Source of the DNA: Stutzerimonas stutzeri
Lineage (GTDB): Bacteria > Pseudomonadota > Gammaproteobacteria > Pseudomonadales > Pseudomonadaceae
Assembly (NCBI RefSeq): GCF_000590475.1
Contig: NZ_CP007441.1
Span: 1,385,225-1,449,224 of the forward strand
Length of the DNA: 64,000 nt
Direction of reading: 5' to 3'
The translations under genes were made by a program, and so were the position numbers. Of the stretch, positions 1 to 7,021 are shown in pieces (positions within the stretch are counted from its first letter, which is position 1; the number at the start of each line of letters is the position of its first letter). Under the pieces are notes generated by a model. That model made no database searches, was not told the origin of the DNA, and worked only from the letters and a program-made list of their open reading frames with translations.

Positions 1-1083
1 TTTCAGATGAATTCCGACGGTACCGGCTATCTCGCGCAAAGAAGCATGGCGTGCCCGACCGATCGCGACGCCCGTATAGCGGGCCTGGTGTTTACCTGGT
101 TACAGATCTTTCTGCGCAGCCTGTTCTGGATGGCAATTGCGATCGGACTGCTGGTGCTTTATCCGTTCACGCCAGGAGAAATGGCCGGCGACGGTTTTAC
201 CGCAGGGCGAGAAGCGCTCTTTGTGCGAGGCATCGAAGATCTGCTGCCGCCGGGAGTGCGCGGCTTGATGTTGGTTGGCCTGCTGGCGGCACTGGCTTCC
301 ACCGTCGATACGCACCTTAACTGGGGCGCCTCCTACTGGAGTAATGACGTCTATGGAGGCGTGTTTGCACCACATGTGCTGAAGCGCAAGCCACGGGACC
401 GCGAATTGGTGATTGTGGCGCGGTTGTCCAACGTGCTGATTCTAGTCATCGCGATGATCATCATGGCGAACCTGGGCTCGATCCAGACGGCCTGGTTCAT
501 CTCGCTACTGTTCGGCGCAGGGATGGGATCAGTGCTGGTGCTGCGGTGGCTCTGGGAACGTATCAATCTCTACTCTGAGCTGACCGCAATGGGCGTCTCG
601 CTGATCACTGCGCCTGTGCTGCTTTACTATCTGGGCACCGATCCGGAGCGCGAGTGGGTGCGCCTCGGCATCATGGCATTGGTCACCACGACCGCAGCCA
701 TCCTGGTCACCTTCGTCACGCCGGCGACCGACGATGCGACGCTCAAGCGCTTCTACCACCGGGTACGCCCGTTTGGCTTCTGGCAGCACGCGGCGATGCT
801 CAACGGCGTAGCCGCAGCGGTGTCGGTCAGAGCACTTGGTACGCGGCTGTCAGCCGTTGCGATTACAGCCGTTTCGCTATTCTCCCTGCTGGTCGGCGTG
901 GGTCGCTTGATGTTTCCTTCGCCGGAGGGCAGCGCCGTACTCGGCTGGGTATGCGTGGCGCTAGGCTTGTTGTTGATACCAGTATGGCTACGTATTGCCA
1001 TGGGGCGGCAGTTCGACAGCGATCCGGAAGATGAGCCATTGCCAGACGATTCGACGAAAGGCATTAGCGCTCGGTACGACTGA
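1..1083 (+). CDS. Sodium:solute symporter family protein, C-terminal part (5' end outside window)
   Basis: This is an inner-membrane transporter fragment of about 360 residues. The frame is open to the window edge, and the first visible residues (NSDGTGYLAQR) match the internal substrate/Na+-site helix region of sodium:solute symporters, so the true start lies upstream. Several hydrophobic helices follow, including LMLVGLLAALASTVDTHLN, which fits the conserved S/T-containing Na+-coordinating helix near the end of the core fold. The hydrophilic tail (DSDPEDEPLPDD) marks a cytoplasmic C-terminus. The family cotransports Na+ with sugars, amino acids, carboxylates or vitamins; the substrate cannot be read from this part. 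No partner gene is visible downstream. Family call is confident, substrate unknown. Confidence 0.85.
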   Translation, partial: FQMNSDGTGYLAQRSMACPTDRDARIAGLVFTWLQIFLRSLFWMAIAIGLLVLYPFTPGEMAGDGFTAGREALFVRGIEDLLPPGVRGLMLVGLLAALASTVDTHLNWGASYWSNDVYGGVFAPHVLKRKPRDRELVIVARLSNVLILVIAMIIMANLGSIQTAWFISLLFGAGMGSVLVLRWLWERINLYSELTAMGVSLITAPVLLYYLGTDPEREWVRLGIMALVTTTAAILVTFVTPATDDATLKRFYHRVRPFGFWQHAAMLNGVAAAVSVRALGTRLSAVAITAVSLFSLLVGVGRLMFPSPEGSAVLGWVCVALGLLLIPVWLRIAMGRQFDSDPEDEPLPDDSTKGISARYD

Positions 1084-1361
1084 TACATCGCCGTTTGGGT
1101 ATTGGATTGCTGGAATAGTCGTTTCGTTAGTTCTGCAGTATGCTGTTTCGTTTGTTTTTAGCTGCTTGTATTTACGTTGTGGAATTGCTGTTTTTGGTTA
1201 TAAATAACGAAGCGGAATCCTGAGTAAATTTCGTTAATAAACAATGGTTTGCCTTGCATACCTAAAATAAAATGAACAGTTGGTGTACGCCTGGGTCACT
1301 AACTATGCGCATCGCGTAATTGCGTATTCCGCCATAGCTAGCAAGAACAAGAGGTGTTGTC
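1084..1361. other. AT-rich intergenic region upstream of the outer-membrane barrel gene
   Basis: This stretch of about 280 bases is clearly richer in A+T than the genes on either side and has no convincing coding frame. It probably carries the promoter of the barrel gene (AT-rich block around 1230-1275), but no -35/-10 pair stands out enough to call. Confidence 0.4.
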
Positions 1362-1877
1362 ATGAACCGACTTTTCAAAACTTCCCTTCTGGTAGCCGCC
1401 ATGTTTCCAACGTTCGCAATTGCCGCTCCGGTGGCAGGCGATCATGAAGTTACCTTGAGCGGCGCGGGCAGTAGTGATAAGGACTTCGACGATACGGTGT
1501 TCTCCGTACAGGGCAGTTGGGGTACTTATTTGAGTGAGGCTTCCATATGGGGCATCCGGCAAACCGTAAATGCACGTGACTCCGAAGGAGAAAGTGTCCA
1601 GTTCGACGGCTCTACCCGTGTGTTTTATGACTATCATTTCGGTAGCGGCAAGACCCGTCCGTTTATCGGTGTAAGTGCCGGTGGTATATACGGCGAGGAG
1701 GTTGACGAGACGTTCATGGGCGGCCCCGAACTTGGTATCAAATACTGGGTTCAGGACAAGACCTTCGTCACAGCGATGGCTGAATACCAATTCCTGTTTA
1801 AGAGCGGGAGCGATGCGCGCGATCGCTACGACGATGGTGCGTTCTTCTACAGCGTTGGTATTGGTTACAACTATTGA
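1362..1877 (+). CDS. Small outer-membrane beta-barrel protein (porin-like, OmpW/OprF-barrel style)
   Basis: The 171-residue precursor begins with a signal peptide (basic MNRLFK, hydrophobic core, cleavage expected after AIA at about residue 22). The mature part has alternating short beta strands with aromatic girdle residues (FVYDYHF-type patterns, GGIYG, EYQFLF) and ends in an aromatic C-terminal residue (GIGYNY), the usual signal for outer-membrane insertion by the BAM machinery. The length suits an eight-stranded barrel. An AAGAGG ribosome site sits 7 bases before the ATG at 1362. It is monocistronic, with a strong terminator directly downstream. Ligand or function cannot be told; assignment to a named Omp family is uncertain. 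Confidence 0.7.
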   Translation: MNRLFKTSLLVAAMFPTFAIAAPVAGDHEVTLSGAGSSDKDFDDTVFSVQGSWGTYLSEASIWGIRQTVNARDSEGESVQFDGSTRVFYDYHFGSGKTRPFIGVSAGGIYGEEVDETFMGGPELGIKYWVQDKTFVTAMAEYQFLFKSGSDARDRYDDGAFFYSVGIGYNY

Positions 1878-1884
1878 GGCTGGC

Positions 1885-1923
1885 GAGTGCGATGCCCCTG
1901 CGGCATCGCACTCCGTCTTTTTT
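1885..1923 (+). terminator. Rho-independent terminator of the barrel gene
   Basis: A perfect 12-base-pair stem (GAGTGCGATGCC at 1885-1896 with GGCATCGCACTC at 1902-1913), a 5-base loop and then CGTCTTTTTT. It lies between convergent genes and insulates the SIR2-like gene from the barrel gene. Confidence 0.92.
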
Positions 1924-1957
1924 GGCTGATTGCTTTTTATTGGGCCGAGCGGTTCGA

Positions 1958-2749
1958 TCAGTTTTCTGTCAGCTCTCTTAGAAAGTTTTGCAAAGCTAAT
2001 CCAGGCTCGTCATCTTCCGACGTGATCATCCGAATACCCCACTGGCTGAGAATTTCTTCCTGCACCGGATTGGGTTTGTGCGAGAAGACATATGAGATCG
2101 GCCGGACCCCGAGCGTCTCATGCTCGTTCCACATTTTGGATAGTTTGTAGAACAACAGCCGGATGTTGGTATCGGATAGGCTGTAGCCGATAAACAGAAC
2201 GGCTTTGCTCAAGGTGTCGGCGCGTAGCTTGATGTCGAGCGGTGTTTCGAACTGTAGTCGTTCGTAATAGCTGGTCTCGTCCAATACGATCGAGTCGTCG
2301 TCATCGAAGTCGCCATGAAACTTGACGATTTGCCGAACACCGTCGCGCGCCTTTACCAGGTCACTGGCGTTGGCGATCTTAATGTAACCGACGCCATGAG
2401 CATCGTGGGCGTTCTCGAGCCAACGGTCGTAGTTGGTCGTGTAAATCGCTGGAAATCGACCCTGAACGATCAAACGATGAATTTCAGAGTGGCGAATCTC
2501 GATGTTCTTATGCCATTCGCGGTCCATCCAGCTTCGCAGGGGGCCGATGTTGCCTTTCTTTATCCGATAGTACTCAGCAAGCGAAAGGAAGTTTCCGTAG
2601 GTATCGAACACGTCTGGGTCGTAGTCGAGCTGTATGGCGATCTCGTCTATCAGATTTCGCCATGGAGGCAGCCCGATATTCGCCGATACGCCGGAACCTA
2701 CGAAAAGGATCAATCGGTTATTCCGGTACGCCTCCAATAGCTTCTGCAT
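1958..2749 (-). CDS. SIR2-like NADase-type protein, probable effector of a HAM1-SIR2 defence pair
   Basis: This 263-residue soluble protein is a stand-alone SIR2-like domain. Seen in the sequence: the NAD-binding loop GSGVSANIGLP (residues 18-28), TTNYD (104-108) with the Asn expected in catalysis, KFHGD (143-147) with the conserved His, and the late Rossmann motif FIGYSLSD (186-193). All key positions are intact. SIR2-like domains in bacterial defence systems hydrolyse NAD+ to abort phage infection; deacetylase sirtuins usually carry a Cys4 zinc module, which is absent here. The start at 2749 has an AGAGGTAG ribosome site and lies 10 bases behind the HAM1-like gene, so the two are almost certainly co-transcribed. 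Its G+C is visibly lower (around half) than its neighbours, suggesting transfer. It resembles KomC of Kongming by domain and partner; NADase activity is inferred. Confidence 0.85.
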   Translation of the reverse strand: MQKLLEAYRNNRLILFVGSGVSANIGLPPWRNLIDEIAIQLDYDPDVFDTYGNFLSLAEYYRIKKGNIGPLRSWMDREWHKNIEIRHSEIHRLIVQGRFPAIYTTNYDRWLENAHDAHGVGYIKIANASDLVKARDGVRQIVKFHGDFDDDDSIVLDETSYYERLQFETPLDIKLRADTLSKAVLFIGYSLSDTNIRLLFYKLSKMWNEHETLGVRPISYVFSHKPNPVQEEILSQWGIRMITSEDDEPGLALQNFLRELTEN

Positions 2750-2759
2750 CGACTACCTC

Positions 2760-3308
2760 TCAGATCCCGCGCAGATGAGTGACAAATGCTTCCAGCGCTC
2801 GCTTGCGCATGGACAAGTCGTTATGCACGCCACCCAACTCGGCGAAAGTGCAGGAATAGCCGTCGGGAATGAACACGTTGTCCCACTCGAAGCCTTCATC
2901 GCCTGCCGGTTCGCGGGAAATCCTGCCAGCGACCTCGCCCTTGAAAAAGTGCCGCTTGCGGCCGTCGCAGTAGCCGATCAGGGTGCGTGCCACCGCTGAG
3001 GAGTCCTCCAGATTACCGATCAGCTCGGAGAAGCGCACCGCATGCAAACGGTCCCAGAACGTTTGGGTCAATCCGCCGGGGAAGCCGTTCAGGCTATTGA
3101 TGAACAGGCCGGAATGCTCGACGAACACCGGTTTGCCTATCAGCTTGAAGGCGTGCAGCAGCTTGTCGCTGACCAGCAGGTTCAGATCCTCTGTCTGCGT
3201 TTCAACGATGCGTACCGGAAAGTTGATGATCTCGATGCCTTGCTGCCCAAGAAACTCTCCGGCATCGCGAATCTTCTGCTCGTTGACCGAAGCAAAGCGG
3301 ATCTTCAT
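2760..3308 (-). CDS. HAM1/ITPase-like protein with altered active site, probable nucleotide sensor partner of the SIR2-like gene
   Basis: At 182 residues it has normal length for the RdgB/HAM1 non-canonical purine NTP pyrophosphatase fold. Family landmarks: N-terminal FASVNEQKIRD (Asn and Lys of the T/S-x-N-x-x-K loop), SREPAG (131-136), GFEWD (139-143, family GFGYD) and SMRKRAL (166-172, family SHRGxAL). The loop that in E. coli RdgB reads ADDSG is VEHSG here (63-67), so the catalytic Asp pair is replaced by Glu64-His65, and the base-contacting His of SHR is Met167. This favours a protein that binds an inosine-type nucleotide but turns it over poorly. It overlaps no neighbour and is 10 bases upstream of the SIR2-like gene. 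A housekeeping RdgB is expected elsewhere. It is like KomB by domain and partner; sensor function is inference. Confidence 0.82.
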   Translation of the reverse strand: MKIRFASVNEQKIRDAGEFLGQQGIEIINFPVRIVETQTEDLNLLVSDKLLHAFKLIGKPVFVEHSGLFINSLNGFPGGLTQTFWDRLHAVRFSELIGNLEDSSAVARTLIGYCDGRKRHFFKGEVAGRISREPAGDEGFEWDNVFIPDGYSCTFAELGGVHNDLSMRKRALEAFVTHLRGI

Positions 3309-3444
3309 GTCAGTTACCTGGCTGCGTTATTCGGAATCCCGGATGCCGCAGGACGTGCGTCTTGCCCCACACAGGTATGACGCAGCGATATGCTGAGGGT
3401 TCGACGTTCAGCCCATCGGCTAGCTTGAGTCTAGATGGCGGCCG

Positions 3445-3873
3445 CTACGGATGCGCCGGGCATCCTCGCCTCCCGGCTTGGAAGATGCGATCTGCCGGTA
3501 CTCGTAGCTGCAGCAGCAGATAGTCGGCGAAGTCCGCTGAATAGCCCTGCCTGGCAATGGCCTGGGCCATGCATTCGAGCCAGGCATCGCGCTCGGTTTC
3601 GCCTACCGACCAGCGCGTGTGAAATTGCGGGATGCTGATGCTGCCGAATTTCTCCGCATAACGGCGCGGCCCTCCCAGCCAGCCGCAGAGAAACGCCGCC
3701 AGCCGTTCGCGTGAGGGACTCAGCTCCTGCGGGTACAGGCGACGCACACAGGCGGCTGCTTCGGTTTCGTCCATGACTCGATAGAAGTCGGCAACCAGCC
3801 GCTCGATGCCGGCCTCGCCGCCAGCGGCGAGGAATGACGCGTCACCTACGCCAAACGGAACGGTTGTAATCAT
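3445..3873 (-). CDS. Group II truncated haemoglobin (GlbO-like)
   Basis: This 142-residue cytoplasmic haem protein binds O2/NO-type ligands. The 2-on-2 globin signature is visible: a short N-terminal helix with F..VDxFYxxM-like spacing (ERLVADFYRVMD), then WLGGPRRYAEKFG and the distal block IPQFHTRWSVGETERDAWL, where the His of FHTRW and the Trp of ERDAWL are typical of group II. The ATG at 3873 has only a weak ribosome site. It is transcribed in the same direction as the HAM1-like gene, but 136 bases separate them, so operon membership is uncertain. An ANR/FNR-type box lies just upstream at 3909-3922, which would fit oxygen-responsive expression. Family call is confident; the physiological ligand is unknown. 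Confidence 0.85.
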   Translation of the reverse strand: MITTVPFGVGDASFLAAGGEAGIERLVADFYRVMDETEAAACVRRLYPQELSPSRERLAAFLCGWLGGPRRYAEKFGSISIPQFHTRWSVGETERDAWLECMAQAIARQGYSADFADYLLLQLRVPADRIFQAGRRGCPAHP

Positions 3874-3908
3874 AAGCTGGCCTTGAAAAATGGGTTTTCC
3901 GCCGGGGA

Positions 3909-3922
3909 TTGATCCAGAACAA
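3909..3922 (+). promoter_or_regulatory. ANR/FNR-type box between truncated haemoglobin and UspA genes
   Basis: TTGAT-CCAG-AACAA matches the TTGAT-N4-ATCAA consensus at 9 of 10 informative positions. A -10-like TATGCT lies at 3964-3969, which puts the box about 60 bases upstream of the likely start of uspA transcription, a class I FNR-family position. It could also serve the divergent haemoglobin gene. Anaerobic Usp genes of Pseudomonas are known ANR targets; the site itself is inferred from sequence. Confidence 0.6.
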
Positions 3923-3996
3923 TGGATGCGATTCCAGCAGCCGGAAGCTGTTGGGTGTTGGTCTATGCTGTCTTAATCACTCGATGGAGCCCCGCT

Positions 3997-4428
3997 ATGC
4001 GCAATATTCTTCTAGCTTACGACGGTTCGGACAACGCTAAACGAGCGTTGCAATACATCATCGATTTCGCCACCGATGCGCCTAAGTCGCTCCAGGTGCA
4101 TGTTTTGAATGTGCAGCAGGAGCCGGTGCTTTATGGAGAATTCGTCACTGCGGATGCGGTTGAAGAGCTGAACAAGAGCTTTCTCGATAAATCGCGCCGC
4201 ACTCTAGCTGAAGCCGCTACGGCGCTGCAGACGGCCGGGATTGCGCATCAGACCCACGCGATTTTGGGCAGTGTGGCGGAGCAGGTGAACGACGCGGTGC
4301 AGCGGTTCGGATGCGACACCGTGGTAATGGGTACCCGTGGCCTGGGCAGTTTTACCGGCATGCTGATGGGCTCGGTTGCCAACCGCGTGGTTCATGAGGT
4401 CTCGGTGCCGGTACTGCTGGTGAAGTGA
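3997..4428 (+). CDS. Universal stress protein, UspA family
   Basis: This 143-residue single-domain Usp begins MRNILLAYDGSDNAKRAL, the typical first strand plus ADGSxxA-type loop. The C-terminal nucleotide-binding motif is GTRGLGSFTGMLMGSVANRVV, i.e. G-x2-G-x9-G-(S/T), so it should bind ATP. The start at 3997 is chosen because GGAG lies 7 bases upstream and the homology starts there; an in-frame upstream ATG at 3922 has no such support. The gene stands alone, ends in a U-tract terminator and has an ANR/FNR-type box upstream, suggesting induction under low oxygen. Usp proteins support survival in anaerobiosis or starvation; the exact role is not inferable. Confidence 0.9.
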   Translation: MRNILLAYDGSDNAKRALQYIIDFATDAPKSLQVHVLNVQQEPVLYGEFVTADAVEELNKSFLDKSRRTLAEAATALQTAGIAHQTHAILGSVAEQVNDAVQRFGCDTVVMGTRGLGSFTGMLMGSVANRVVHEVSVPVLLVK

Positions 4429-4443
4429 CCGGCGCTGAGATGC

Positions 4444-4468
4444 CGGACTAAGATCAGTCCGTTTTTTT
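4444..4468 (+). terminator. Rho-independent terminator of uspA
   Basis: Six-base stem CGGACT (4444-4449) with AGTCCG (4456-4461), a 6-base loop and seven T. It overlaps the last codons of the convergent HNH gene. Confidence 0.8.
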
Positions 4469-4798
4469 CTTGAGAAGATCGCCCAGGTTGGCGAAGGCCT
4501 TGAAGGTCTCCTTCGGGCCCAGGTCGCCGCCTGGCTTGGCTTCGGCGTGGTACTGATTGTCCGTATAGCGCGAGTGCTCGTTGTCGTGGCAATACAGGCA
4601 GAGCAGTTCCCAGTTCGAGCCATCCTCGGGGTTGTTATCGTGGTTATGGTCCTTGTGGTGGACCGTCAACTCGCTCAGCCGCTTGCCTGAGAACTCCCTG
4701 GCACAGCGTCCGCAGACCCAGGGGTACATCTTCAGCGCCTTTTCGCGATAGCCCTGTTCGCGCTGGGCGTAGGGCGTGTTCGGTTTGCTCGTACTCAT
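4454..4798 (-). CDS. HNH nuclease family protein, YajD-like
   Basis: This small 114-residue protein has one HNH zinc-finger nuclease domain. A CxxC pair (VCGRC, about 29-32), LTVHHKDHNHDNNP with the paired His of the HNH core, NWELLCLYCHDNEH with the second CxxC and the final His: all catalytic and zinc positions are present. Length and layout match the widespread YajD group, whose cellular role is not established. Stop codon overlaps the terminator stem of uspA. It lies 36 bases downstream of the YebC-family gene on the same strand and may share its transcript. No phage genes are nearby, so a homing or packaging HNH role is unlikely. Confidence 0.85.
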   Translation of the reverse strand: MSTSKPNTPYAQREQGYREKALKMYPWVCGRCAREFSGKRLSELTVHHKDHNHDNNPEDGSNWELLCLYCHDNEHSRYTDNQYHAEAKPGGDLGPKETFKAFANLGDLLKKKTD

Positions 4799-4834
4799 CG
4801 CTTCGTCCTGATTCGTTCCGCAGCGGATTGTCCG

Positions 4835-5539
4835 TCAGCCCGCGAGGCCGACGTAGACATTTTGTACGTCGTCATGAGCGTCGATGGCGTTGAGGAAGGC
4901 TTCGACTTCCTCAAGCTGGGCGTCGGTCAGGGTCGTGACCGGATTTTTTGGACGATAGCCGAGCTGCGCCGATTGCACAGTAAAGCCCTGTTCGGGCAGG
5001 GCGCGGCAGACCACATCCATATCGGTGGCGTCACTGATGAACAGCGTGGCGCCATCTTCGGCTGCTTCGAAATCCTGCGCGCCGGCTTCGATCGCGGCCA
5101 ACTCCGGATCGGCGTCAGTGGAGGCCGGCGCCGCTTCGATCATGCCGCAATGGTCGAAGTCCCAAGCTACCGAGCCGGACGCGCCGAGCTGACCCTTGCG
5201 GAACAGCACGCGGATCTCGGCCACGGTGCGGTTGACGTTGTCGGTCAGACATTCGACGATCACCGGCACCTGATGCGGGGCGAAACCTTCATAGGTGGTG
5301 CGTTCGTAGTGGACGCTTTCGCCGAGTAGGCCTGCGCCTTTCTTGATTGCGCGCTCCAGCGTTTCGCGAGGCATGGAGGCTTTCTTGGCCTGCTCGACCA
5401 CCAGGCGCAGACGAGGGTTCATGTCCGGATCAGCACCACTGCGTGCGGCAATCATGATTTCCTTTGACAGCTTGCCAAAGGTGCGTCCCTTCGCGTTGGC
5501 TGCTGCTTCCTTATGTTTCGCTTTCCACTGTGCGCCCAT
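4835..5539 (-). CDS. YebC/PmpR (TACO1) family protein
   Basis: The 234-residue protein starts MGAQWKAKHKEAAANAKGR and shows the family blocks SGADPDMNPRLR, ERAIKKGAG, YEGFAPHQVPVIVECLTDNVNRT and the GASGSVAWDF turn, so all three YebC domains are present. The family has been described as DNA-binding regulators (PmpR) and, more recently, as ribosome-associated factors that relieve stalling on difficult motifs. The canonical copy in pseudomonads sits by ruvC; this one, beside an HNH gene, looks like the second (YeeN-like) paralogue. The start at 5539 is set by the MG(A/R)QW-type N-terminus and an AGAG ribosome site; the frame is open further upstream but without homology. Confidence 0.87.
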   Translation of the reverse strand: MGAQWKAKHKEAAANAKGRTFGKLSKEIMIAARSGADPDMNPRLRLVVEQAKKASMPRETLERAIKKGAGLLGESVHYERTTYEGFAPHQVPVIVECLTDNVNRTVAEIRVLFRKGQLGASGSVAWDFDHCGMIEAAPASTDADPELAAIEAGAQDFEAAEDGATLFISDATDMDVVCRALPEQGFTVQSAQLGYRPKNPVTTLTDAQLEEVEAFLNAIDAHDDVQNVYVGLAG

Positions 5540-5774
5540 GGTTACTCTCGTGATGTGTGCGGATTGATGGTGTTCGTCGTCGGGTAACAATTCTAGCCCT
5601 TGCAGGGGAAGCAGGCACGGCCTGAGCGCGCGGTCTCCAGGTGAAGGGTTATCGGGTCGCGTGAAACGCCGTAGGGTGATACCGACTGTATGGCCGATTT
5701 GCTCGCTTGCTGTATGTGTGCACTCGCATCGTGCTAGGGCTTTAATGAGATCTTTGCCTGCGGAGAAGCTTGCC

Positions 5775-6671
5775 ATGTCGCCCAAGGACCTGCTGCTGGC
5801 CCTGGTCGTGATCATCGTCTGGGGCATGAACTTCGTGGTGATCAAGATCGGCTTGGACGATATTCCACCGATGTTGCTCGGTGCACTGCGTTTCATGCTC
5901 GCGGCGTTTCCCGCGATATTGTTCATTAAACGACCACAGATGCCGCTGCGCTGGCTGCTTGCCTACGGCGCGACCATATCGCTGGGGCAGTTCGCCTTTC
6001 TGTTTTCGGCCATGAAGGTGGGCATGCCGGCTGGGCTAGCTTCGCTGGTGCTGCAATCGCAAGCGTTCTTCACGTTGTTCTTCGCGGCGTTGTTTCTCGG
6101 CGAGCGACTGCGCGCAACCAACCTGATCGGACTACTGATCGCCGCGGGCGGGCTCGTGTTGATTGGCTTGCAAGGCGACCGCAGCATGACCCTGGCGGGT
6201 TTCGTGCTGACCATCTGTGCGGCTTCTATGTGGGCGTTGGGCAACATCGTCACCCGCAAGGTCGGCAAGGTAAATCTGGTGGGGCTGGTGGTGTGGGGCA
6301 GCCTCATTCCTCCGATTCCGTTTTTCATCCTGTCCTGGCTGTTGGAAGGCCCGCAGGTAATCGAAAGCGCGCTACGTGGGTTCGGGTTGAGTTCGATGTT
6401 GGTGCTGATCTACCTGGCCTTCGGCGCGACTATCCTTGGCTATGGTTTGTGGAGCCGGCTGCTGTCGCGTTACCCGGCCAACACCGTGGCGCCTTTCTCG
6501 CTGCTGGTACCGGTCGTCGGGCTGACCTCGGCCGCGCTGCTGCTGGATGAGCATCTGGGCCTGTTGCAGGCCATCGGCGCGTTGCTGGTGATGCTGGGGC
6601 TGATCGTCAACGTGGGTGGGGGCTGGCTGGCAGGTCGTCTGCGCACGGCACTCGGTGGCTCGCCGGCTTGA
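5775..6671 (+). CDS. EamA-family drug/metabolite exporter (YdeD-like)
   Basis: This 298-residue inner-membrane protein has two tandem EamA repeats, ten predicted helices. It opens with MSPKDLLLALVVIIVWGMNF, the usual start of YdeD-like members that export O-acetylserine, cysteine or similar amino-acid metabolites. Second repeat begins near GFVLTICAASMWALGNIV; Pro- and Gly-rich helix LLVPVVGLTSAALLLDE closes it. The start at 5775 follows GGAGAAG by 6 bases; the longer open frame from 5661 has no membrane character. A hairpin terminator follows. Substrate specificity is inferred only from overall similarity. Confidence 0.85.
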   Translation: MSPKDLLLALVVIIVWGMNFVVIKIGLDDIPPMLLGALRFMLAAFPAILFIKRPQMPLRWLLAYGATISLGQFAFLFSAMKVGMPAGLASLVLQSQAFFTLFFAALFLGERLRATNLIGLLIAAGGLVLIGLQGDRSMTLAGFVLTICAASMWALGNIVTRKVGKVNLVGLVVWGSLIPPIPFFILSWLLEGPQVIESALRGFGLSSMLVLIYLAFGATILGYGLWSRLLSRYPANTVAPFSLLVPVVGLTSAALLLDEHLGLLQAIGALLVMLGLIVNVGGGWLAGRLRTALGGSPA

Positions 6672-6676
6672 CAGCA

Positions 6677-6710
6677 AAATGCCCCGCGCCGGGAGCCGGG
6701 CGGGGCATTT
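6677..6710. terminator. Bidirectional-type hairpin between convergent genes
   Basis: Eleven-base stem AAATGCCCCGC (6677-6687) with GCGGGGCATTT (6700-6710) around a 12-base loop. The A and T ends let it act on both strands: it lies between the EamA gene and the small opposite-strand gene. Confidence 0.75.
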
Positions 6711-6719
6711 CGGTCGATC

Positions 6720-6851
6720 TCAGCGGGCCGCGTGACTGCCCAGCAGAGGGGTCGCGCCGTTGGCTTTCTCTCGTTTGGCCACACGCTTCTCCTGTGCAGT
6801 CTTCAGCGGTTTCTTTTTCGCGTTCTTCTTTGTGTCCATACCCTTGCTCAT
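6720..6851 (-). CDS. Small, very basic conserved hypothetical protein (43 aa)
   Basis: Forty-three residues, strongly basic (MDTKKNAKKKPLKTAQEKR...). Similar short Lys-rich proteins starting MSKG.D.KK are common beside other genes in Pseudomonas; I recall no function for them. A GAGGCGAC ribosome site is placed correctly before the ATG at 6851, and a hairpin follows the stop, both of which support a real gene. The charge suggests nucleic-acid binding, which is only a guess. Confidence 0.6.
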   Translation of the reverse strand: MSKGMDTKKNAKKKPLKTAQEKRVAKREKANGATPLLGSHAAR

Positions 6852-7021
6852 GGTGTCGCCTCGCGGATAGATGGCTGGGTTGCGCGTCCCTGCAACGGGC
6901 TGCTCTGTGGCCTGTGCACCTCGAAGTGGCTTGAAGAAGATGGAGTCGAGACTACGCCTGATTGGTGGGGCTGGATAGCGACACTTTTGTACCGCGACCA
7001 GCCCCGGCGCGGCAGTGGCCA

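Noticed and set aside
995..1207. 70-codon frame with a hydrophobic stretch after the symporter gene
   Set aside because: Its first half overlaps the symporter in another frame and there is no ribosome site; the hydrophobic part comes from T-rich intergenic DNA.
3430..3447. TCTAGA and GCGGCCGC side by side, like a cloning-vector linker
   Set aside because: The sites run into the natural haemoglobin gene and no other vector sequence is present; a chance occurrence in G+C-rich DNA.
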